In this document: positions 8,579-15,465 of the stretch, one piece after another | How the letters are laid out: each line of letters opens with the position of its first letter | Numbering within the stretch: position 1 is the first letter of the stretch | Source of the DNA: Roridomyces roridus | Taxonomy: Eukaryota > Basidiomycota > Agaricomycetes > Agaricales > Mycenaceae | NCBI GenBank assembly: GCA_029378245.1 | Contig: JARKIF010000474.1 | Span: forward strand, 1 to 15,465 | Reading direction: 5' to 3' | Length of the DNA: 15,465 nt | Translations under genes and position numbers: made by a program | The notes under the pieces: model-generated | Database searches by the model: none | What the model was told of the DNA's origin: nothing | The model's input: the letters and a program-made list of their open reading frames with translations, nothing else

Positions 8579-10394
8579 TCACTCGGACCCAGAGTCTCCA
8601 GCAGCCTCAGACCCCGACTCCTCGGACTTGCTGTCGTCAGCCTGCAGGAACCTAACCGACTCGCCCTTCATGTTCTTGTAAAAAATGATATCGCCCTCGT
8701 CTTCGACGAATGCGCATTCGGTGAAGGAGCGGTATAGAGCGCGGAAGCAGGGCTACAGGTGTTCCGTTAACCAGGAACACCAGAGGGAGGGATGGAGGGA
8801 GACGTACGGTGGGATCATAGTTGTAATGTTCTCCGAGGACACGTTTGAGGTGTTCTGTCACTTGAGGTTGGTTGTCTATTCGCAATGCTTCTCAGTATCA
8901 AGGATGATGGATGAAAATTCTAAACGAACAGAATGGAATCGAGGAAAAGAGATGATGTGCGACGTGATCGTGTGAGACGTTGAGGAAGAAGAAACGGCCG
9001 ATCCAGCCCATGATGGGTCTGTCGACGGTCCCGATGGCTCCGCGGACGAATGTCCATGCGGCTTTGCGGTAGTGAGGCAGTGTCGGGTCGCAGTGGTGTA
9101 GGAATGTGATCAGTACTGTGGTGTGGGGTTAGTTCAACTGGGGTGATGCGTTGACTGAATAGCGGCTCACCGATCCCTAAAAAGTCTAAGCCTCTCGGAT
9201 GAGAATCAGGATGTGTTTGGTACTCACAGTGGTTGCACAACTGCAGATAGGCTTGTTCAGAGCTCCAGAGATACAACGAAAGGAGGGGACGTACGAGATA
9301 CGGGACAAAGTACATCTTGAGCATGGCAGCCAGACCGAAGCGTTCCGTGTACCCCCACAAAAGGTAGAGCATGGAGAGAAGACCCGCGTCCGAGGCTACG
9401 ATAGCCAGCCGCTCATTTCGTTTTGAACAGGGCCGAAGTGGGGGAGAAGTGCTGCCGCCATCAATCAGTACATCAAGCGATCAATATTGAACAAAGCCGG
9501 CATTACGTTCGTTCCCTTGGGGTAGGAGGGCGATCCCATCGTGTTGGCCACAAAGTAGAGCTGGAGGCCGAGTATTTGCATGACGAGCATCATGCCGAGG
9601 GTGTAGATGGGTGTGTCTTCGAAGACTTCGTGGTAGTCGAGCCCGGCTTGTTTGCCGTCTTCGGATTTAAGTTTGAGGTCCGAGCGCAGGGCCTGGAGAG
9701 AGTTGAATTATGAGACGAGCAAGGTAGGGAGGGACTTACTGGAACGTAGTTTTCGTCGCGCTCCATCGAGCCCACGGCTTTCTGAAAGACGGTTCAATAC
9801 TGAGGACGTCAAAGGGACATCATCAACGTACATGATGTGCCCGGTGGGTGGAGCGCCAGGCGAAATATGGCGTGAGTAGACACTATGATATAGAACCAGG
9901 TCAGAATTTCCATCCCTGAGCAGCCAACCCGCTTACAGTCTGCGTCAGGTATCCCAACGTCTGGTTCAACCAATCATGATCCGAAATCGTCCCATGCCCA
10001 GCTTCGTGCCCGTAGCACCAAAGACCAGCCATTCCAACTCCCTGCCAGAACCAATATGTCACCCACAGACTCCAGCGGATGACGCTGGTTGTAGTGGGCC
10101 CGCAGTGCAGGGACGCAGCGATGGCCGGGGTGGCTACCGAGTCGATCTTGGTGCCGAGGTAGTAGAAGAGGGAGACGCAGAGGACGTGGCGGACAAGGAT
10201 CCACAGACCCCAGGCTGTGGATTTCTTGTGTAGCTCTGCTGGGATGGCTTTTCGGATTTGGGAGATGGTCAACTGAGGGGAACGTCAGTTGAAGAGGCGG
10301 GGAGGGGAAGATGGAGACGAACATCAGGGGGGACGAATGGCGTGCCCTTGCGTGCGAGGTACTCGTTCGAGTCTTTGAACATGGCGGGGAACAT
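8579..10394 (-). CDS. FAD2-family (delta-12-like) fatty acid desaturase A, one frameshift
   Basis: A membrane di-iron desaturase expected in the ER, acting on C18 acyl chains. I read exons 10394-10323, 10272-9937, 9882-9832, 9781-9740, 9692-9507, 9451-9295, 9240-9228, 9176-9171, 9115-8930, 8875-8808 and 8752-8579. Ten introns of 47-55 nt have canonical ends. The conceptual product is 429 residues, normal for the family. The three histidine boxes are HEAGH at 113-117, HRAHH at 149-153 and HVAHH at 338-342. MERDENYVP, DPTLPHYRKA and FVEDEGDIIFYKN are also typical, and an acidic Ser/Glu-rich tail ends the protein. An in-frame TGA at 10424-10422 precedes the start; a second ATG at 10382 is possible. 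Exon 6 is 157 nt where 156 are needed: an extra base near the four T at 9421-9424 (plus strand) gives a stop at 9415-9413 and loses box 3. This is either real decay or a sequence error. It could be a desaturase, acetylenase, conjugase or hydroxylase. Confidence 0.88.
9171..9176 (-). other. 6-nt micro-exon of desaturase A
   Basis: Six bases (GGATCG on the minus strand) sit between a TTTTTAG acceptor and a GTGAGC donor. With the exon ending at 9228 and the exon starting at 9115 they complete Trp-Ile-Val, giving CNHWIVLITFLHH, the expected family sequence. The flanking introns are then 51 and 55 nt, like the others in the gene. Without the micro-exon the intron would be 112 nt and the conserved Trp would be lost. 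Confidence 0.85.
9228..9240 (-). other. 13-nt micro-exon of desaturase A
   Basis: It encodes Leu-Cys-Asn-His plus the first base of the next Trp codon. It lies between a 54-nt intron (9294-9241, GTACGT...CTGCAG) and a 51-nt intron (9227-9177, GTGAGT...TTTAG). It follows FVPYL and restores the family motif before the 6-nt micro-exon. Confidence 0.85.
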
Positions 10395-11297
10395 GATGAA
10401 AGGAATACAAGTGGTGAAGAATCAAGTGGGGGGGACTGAAGAAAAGGGTAGTGGTGTGAAAGGTAAAGGTGGAAAAAGGAATATTAGCGGAGGGAAGAAA
10501 ACGTCCGGCGACCTCGCGTTTGAAGGGGAATGAAGAACGACTTTCTACTAGTTGTCGATGGAACTTCACGTAATCGGGGGCGGTGTCACCCCTCTCCGTG
10601 GTCTCCATATCACTGGCTGTCAGTGGCAGATCAGCGCATGGCGTCCTGGTAATTTCCTTGAGAGGAGTAGGTATCACAACAGAACAATCAGTTTCAGCGT
10701 TGGCAAGGTGCCACCAATTGTTGGTCCTTTTACCGGGTGCCACATCCAAGCACTCGGGGTGGAAATCCTCCGGATCCTATATTAGTATAAACGACTCGGC
10801 GTTTGTGAGCATCTACACCCTACGAGCCCGCACTCGAAACCCGCGCCGAACGTACTATTAGTCTCGGCCCATCCATCAGGCTGAGATAGCAGCTGATAGC
10901 GGGCATGGAATGGATCTCCGATGCGACTAAGAATAGTCTCGTCAGATCAAACACAACCGTATTGAACAATCAAGATTCAACTTACTGTATACAGGCAACT
11001 AATATTGTTGCCCTTGCACGTCGGGCGGACAACGATAAGTTCTTCCGCACTTCTTCCAGGGCTGTCGTGTGACTTTGTTCAAGCAACTGTAGTTAGAACA
11101 GCGCCTTGACCTTCGTACCGGACGACGCCACGGAAACAATAGGTATACGGGGGATCTCCGCCACAGCGTGTAACTAGAAGCAACCAGCCATCAAGCCACG
11201 CCGCGACACGGCTCCCCATTGAATATAAATATGTGAGATCACCCAGTTCAAAGGCACGAGACTACATCCAGCTGTAGAATCGACTTGCCTTTTCGCC
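10395..11297. promoter_or_regulatory. Bidirectional promoter region between two desaturase genes
   Basis: The 903 bp separate the ATG codons of desaturase A (minus) and B (plus). It should hold both promoters and 5' UTRs. The A side next to its ATG is pyrimidine-rich on the minus strand, consistent with a 5' UTR. A TATA box for B lies at 11224. An AT-rich stretch at about 10778-10791 (CTATATTAGTATAAAC) could serve either strand. I found no convincing gene inside it. Confidence 0.6.
11224..11231 (+). promoter_or_regulatory. TATA box of desaturase B
   Basis: TATAAATA lies 67 nt upstream of the desaturase B ATG, a typical distance in basidiomycete genes. Assigned by sequence and position only. 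Confidence 0.6.
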
Positions 11298-13170
11298 ATG
11301 GCCGAAAAAACAACCACCCAGACTGCGTCGTATAACGAAGAAGACCTCCCGACCTATGCGCCCATGGAATGGTATTTTCGTTACTTTCAGCAATCGAGCC
11401 TGACTGACGCCCTTGCAGGACATTGAAGGAGATTCGCAGCGCGATTCCCGCTAGGCTCTTTGAGAGGCACACTGGCCGCGCGGTGCTTTACCTCGCTCGA
11501 GATATCGTGGTCGCCGGGGCATTTGGGCATTGGCGACGAATATCGACCCACTTTCTTCCAGTCTCCGAGAACAACTGACACCAGTCGGGGCTCAGGTGTT
11601 CAAGTGGTCCGCATGGATGGTCTAGTATGCGGTTCGGCCTGCTGTTTGAATACTTCGCTGAGACTTTCTCAGTTGGTGGTTCCAGAGCTTGGCGTTTACC
11701 GGATTGTGGGTCATTGGACACGAAGTACGGTTGTTTTTTCCCCGTTGACATTGTTCTTACCAACCACAGTGCGGGCATTCGGCCTTTTCCGCTCACAGCA
11801 GCGTGAACGACACCATTGGATTCATTTTACATTCTGCCCTCTTCACGCCATTCTTCAGCTGGAAATACTCCCACCACCGCCATCATTCGAACCACGCTTC
11901 GATGGAGCGAGACGAAGTCTACGTGCCCCAGACGCGTTCCGATCTCGGCCTCCCTCAAGAGCCTGTCCACGATGAGAGCATATACGAGGAGCTCCTGGGC
12001 GACACACCCATCTACACGCTCTACATGCTTATCCGCCAACAAGTCCTTGCGTTCCCCGCTTATCTTCGTGAGTTCACTTGCGATCGGCTTGGGTTATGTG
12101 GCTGACGTGCTTCAGTGTTCAACGTGTCGGGACAAAAACACTACCCCAAGTGGACGAATCATTTCGATCGTGCGTCTTCCAGTTACTGGAATAACTCTCT
12201 GACTCAAACTCCGAGGCAGCCTCCTCCATCATCTTCAACAAAAATCAGAGAAACGCGGTCATCATGTCCAACATCGGCCTACTCTCCATGATCGCTCTCC
12301 TCGTCGTTTCCGGTCAAGTGTGGAGCTCCGCCGCTGTTGTGAAGTACTATCTCATCCCCTGGATTGGCGTTACCCATTGGTGTAAGTGTTATTCGGTCCT
12401 CAATTTAACTGAGCTCATGGTTGAATCTTTCTAATTAGTCATCTTGATAACGTACCTCCACCACACTGATCCCGTGAGTAGTTGAAATCCCCGGTTGGTT
12501 CGAATGTTCAACTCAATCCGTGCTTTTAAAGACATTACCTCACTACCGCGGACCTGAATGGAATTTCCAGCGGGGTGCGGCGGCCACCGTTGACCGGTAA
12601 GAATTAGAACTCCACTCATCTTCCTTCAAAGCAGCTCATGCGGTTTCTTAGACCGGTTCTGGGCTGGCAAGGCCGGTTCTTCCTCCACGACGGTCGCGCA
12701 TTTCCATGTCATTCACCACGTAAGTTGCTTTCCCGTCCTACCCAATCTCAGGGGCTAACCCTGTTCGAACATGTCAAGTTCTTCCCCATGATGCCGTGGT
12801 GTATGTCTTGTCTTATCTTCTGATTATATCACCCAACTAACATGATTCTGCTCTAGACCACGGCGAGGAAGCTACTCAGCACCTAAAAGCATTCATTGGC
12901 CCGCACTATGCGTGGTCCGACAAGCCCATCTTCTCCGCCTTGTGGGATATGTTACAACCGCTGTCAGTTTGTTGAAGATTCCGGTGAGTACCAGCGGCCA
13001 GTCGCGCTACAATTTCCGGCGTCGCAGCCAAGCGCTGATAACGGAATGATCTAGGCAACGTTCTATTTTACAGAGATAAGCACGGACACGCTGTACGCCG
13101 ACCCGCGCCACCAAAAAAGGTGGAACCGATGCCTATGCCCAGCGCGACAGCCGATTCCTTGTGCCTCTAG
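11298..13170 (+). pseudogene. FAD2-family fatty acid desaturase B, three frameshifts (probable pseudogene)
   Basis: A second membrane di-iron fatty acid desaturase, divergent from A. I read exons 11298-11371, 11419-11624, 11673-11724, 11770-12067, 12116-12169, 12220-12381, 12439-12473, 12532-12596, 12652-12719, 12779-12800, 12857-12983 and 13055-13170. All eleven introns are GT-AG, 45-71 nt. The conceptual product is 425 residues. Box 1 HECGH is split by the third intron, box 2 is HHRHH, box 3 is HVIHH; TLKEIRSAIPARLFER and MERDEVYVP are also family hallmarks. Three exons have wrong lengths: exon 2 lacks one base near the three T at 11522-11524, exon 9 has an extra G at 12692-12693, and exon 11 has an extra T at 12952-12953. 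The first shift gives a stop at 11576-11578, leaving under 80 residues. Apart from the indels, the frame is open and the splice sites intact, so decay would be recent; sequence error is the alternative. Confidence 0.85.
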
Positions 13171-13951
13171 ATCTAAAGCCCAAGGAGGATAAATCAGTAT
13201 ATAAGTGACTTCTTAATTCTGTGTGGCGGGAGGGAGGGCCGCACCTATTTATGCTTCACGACCTGTACCATTAAATTCATCATGCACTGCTATCTAGAAT
13301 TTGAACAGAAATACGGGATATTTTCGATTATACAACCCTCGGGCCTCATCGGCCCAAGGCTTCGCGTTCCTGTTTCATGATCTCGGTCAGGCTCTCATGC
13401 TCATGGCACAATCTTTACCTTGAGCCGTTGACGTTCCGCGGGATTCGGTGGAGACCGTAGGACTACCGACGGTCACCCGGTGACCCTAATCACCTCGTGC
13501 ACCGTCCTGTGCAGCGGGTGAAGGAGTCAACAGTAACCGTCGGGAAAACGGCCTCGCTTTTCTTGGAACAAGTTCAAATGTTCATCAGGAGGGAAGTGAC
13601 GCATCCATCAACATCAAGCTTTGATGGGTTGCCGCGCAGCAGTAAGACCGTTGTGCAATGTCGGTCCATTGTACAGAATTTCATTTCACAGTCTCGTTTC
13701 ATCTGTTGCTTGGACTGTAATCACCTGTGGCGGGTTTGTCGCGGGTAGGCAATAGAAACAGATCTTTGTTGGCCATAACAAGCTCTTCCTTATCTGTGCA
13801 CACAATAATAGACAGTCAGCAACCGCGTTCCTCCGAGGCGTTGGATGCAACCTCCGATCAAAAAGTTACGACGGTACCGATATCATTTCTGTGCGACCTA
13901 CGATACAATACAATACTACAAGTATTATTAGAAGTAACAACCCACCGTCGA
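13171..13951. other. Convergent intergenic region
   Basis: This lies between the 3' ends of desaturase B (plus) and the alpha/beta hydrolase (minus). ATTAAA at 13270-13275, about 100 nt past the B stop, is a possible poly(A) signal. A short perfect inverted repeat lies at 13471-13485. The small open frames here resemble no protein family I know. Confidence 0.5.
13471..13485. repeat. Short inverted repeat, 7-bp arms
   Basis: GGTCACC, one spacer base, then GGTGACC: a perfect palindrome with 1-nt spacing in non-coding DNA. It could form a tiny hairpin or be a dimeric binding site, but it could also be chance. Confidence 0.4.
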
Positions 13952-15177
13952 TCACAATCTACTTTGCACCAATGTCTCGTCAACGTGTTGCGCAGCGATC
14001 GTTTCAAAGAGACGACACAGCTCAAGAGCTAGCTCCGTCGGAGTTTCCTGCACAAGCATATGCCCTCCCTCCATCTTGGTAACAGACGCAGCTACCCGGC
14101 CCTGCGAGCGGTCGGATATCGAGCCTTTGCCTGCCTCCGGGATGATGTCATCCCGGTCTCCCCAGATGATGTGTAAAGGCAGCAAGCTGCAGATTCGGCC
14201 GACTTGGTCCACGGAGTCAAAGTGCGCGACTTTGTCCAGGAAGGCGTTGGCTTCGTGTGATTTATCGCATTTCAGAGTCACTTTGCCTTCGGGTGTGTCT
14301 TTGAAGCCGTGGTCCTGAGAGGCCGACGTTGAACATCGAATCAAAGCGAAACAATGGTCGACTCACGATATGAGCGCGCAGAACGCGAGGGTCCCACATG
14401 TTCCATGGGAATCGGGTCTGCATCCACTTGTGTGCGGCCTCACGCGAGTCCCAAGTGTCCCTCCGAATACGGATTGCAGACGTGAGAGGGCCAATGCCGC
14501 CCTCGGTGTATGGATCCAACTCTGCCGCCACGATCGACGGTTCCACCAGAATCATCGCAACAAAGGGGTTACGCTCTAAGTCAACAAACTTGGTCGAACC
14601 GACCCTACGGTTCATCGTAAGTTGCGGCGACAATCACCAAGACAGAAGACGCACATGGATATCGCACCCGCAGAGTGAGATATGGTTACAATGCGGTGGC
14701 CCCGCATGCGTGGGGACGACGCGAACGCTGCGATTGCTCGGGACCATTCGTACGAGTCTGCACGAGGTGGTTGGGCAACAAGTTTCAACTTGACAACAAA
14801 TGAAAAAGTCACTTACAGACGCCGTCCTTACGATTGCGTGCGATCTCTTCCGCGTTGAGCAACGCAGCGTCTCCGTGGTCCTGGCGGTCCATCGCCCAGG
14901 CTTCGCGGATGCACCGGCGTTTGTCCATAGCGAATATGTCCTCAATGACAGGCTCCCAGATCTCCTTATCTGAAAATACTCAGATGAGTGAGTCGGAAGA
15001 GAGAGAAGACAACCCACGCGCGCCGACTCCATGTCCGAAAAGCAGAGTAAGTCCCCCAGAGTTGGATGAAGAGTGTTTCGTAGAATACCGCTTTGCGGTC
15101 ATTTTCAAAAAGGTGCCCTGGGGACTGCGGGCATCTTGAGGGCAGGTGAAGACAAAGGACGAGACGGTGAGCTGCAT
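13952..15177 (-). CDS. Alpha/beta hydrolase-fold protein
   Basis: Probable serine hydrolase of the AB hydrolase-1 type, substrate unknown. I read five exons: 15177-15018, 14969-14817, 14757-14655, 14604-14367 and 14314-13952. The four GT-AG introns are 48-59 nt, and the exons join in frame to 338 residues with no indel. Visible elements are the oxyanion-hole HG in TLLFGHGVGAH at about 44-54; the nucleophile elbow S-H-S-A-G with S133; the acid WGDRDDIIP with D273 the likely catalytic Asp; and GGHMLV with H303 the likely catalytic His. The start at 15177 gives MQLTVSSFVFTCPQ followed by MTAKRYS, and I see no signal peptide. Many fungal relatives are uncharacterised, and some act as esterases, epoxide hydrolases or lactonases. 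It is convergent with desaturase B. Confidence 0.9.
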
Positions 15178-15465
15178 GGCGAGCGAATAATGCTGTACAT
15201 CGTCTGGAGGATGGCTTTGAATGCCTTGTCAACGTGGAACGGAGAAGGGTTTGATCGTATCAATGCGAAGATCACCACGCTCCGTCACTCCCCCATCACA
15301 GATGAATTCAAGGACAGCCTCGCAGGGCGTTGCCACTCTACAGGGCGGTAATCTCACAATCACAGAAAGGGCGGGTGCTGCTTTCCTCCTTCGAAGACCA
15401 ATCTCAGGCTCGACGCCAGGACCATGCTCTCCCCCGTCCCCCCCGCCGCAGGACGTCTACACCCC
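15178..15465. other. Upstream region of the hydrolase and window edge
   Basis: This contains the promoter and 5' UTR of the minus-strand hydrolase. An ATG at 15424 in ACCATG context, followed by a Pro-rich open frame to the window end, could be the first codons of a divergent plus-strand gene, but 14 codons cannot show that. I see no TATA box. Confidence 0.35.

Noticed and set aside
9116..9227. A single 112-nt intron in desaturase A
   Set aside because: It would lose the conserved Trp after CNH and be twice the length of every other intron in the gene. Two introns around a 6-nt exon fit the protein family exactly.
9405..9451. Programmed ribosomal frameshift in desaturase A
   Set aside because: No slippery heptamer with a downstream structure is evident, and such shifting is not known for this family. 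An indel is the simpler reading.

Overview
The window is a piece of nuclear DNA from a filamentous fungus, almost certainly a basidiomycete (probably Agaricomycetes). The genes are split by many short GT-AG introns, mostly 43-59 nt, and the protein families are ones common in mushroom-forming fungi. I read these families by eye; no database search was run.

Layout. (1) 1-2848: no gene I can support. (2) 2849-3992 (+): HMG-CoA lyase, three exons, with a mitochondrial presequence and a C-terminal AKL tripeptide. (3) 3993-5250: convergent intergenic DNA. (4) 5251-6180 (-): coiled-coil protein of unknown function, with a reading-frame change in its last exon. (5) 6179-8447 (+): FAD-dependent phenol 2-monooxygenase-like enzyme, nine exons, including a 13-nt micro-exon and a probable GC-AG intron. 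Its ATG overlaps the candidate ATG of gene 4 head to head. (6) 8579-10394 (-): fatty acid desaturase of the FAD2 (delta-12) superfamily, eleven exons including adjacent 13-nt and 6-nt micro-exons, with one single-base frameshift. (7) 10395-11297: shared promoter region with a TATA box on the plus-strand side. (8) 11298-13170 (+): a second, divergent FAD2-family desaturase, twelve exons, with three single-base frameshifts and therefore a probable recent pseudogene. (9) 13171-13951: intergenic. (10) 13952-15177 (-): alpha/beta hydrolase, five exons, intact. (11) 15178-15465: upstream region of the hydrolase; the start of another gene may lie at the right edge.

How the genes fit together. HMG-CoA lyase belongs to leucine breakdown and ketone-body formation. 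The monooxygenase, two desaturases and a hydrolase are the sort of enzymes that could act on lipids or aromatic compounds, and two old desaturase paralogs sit head to head. A small oxylipin or polyacetylene-type cluster is possible but is only inference. The frameshifts are concentrated in the desaturase pair: about 3.95 kb of coding sequence in the lyase, monooxygenase and hydrolase carries none. This fits decay of the desaturase pair better than uniform sequencing error.
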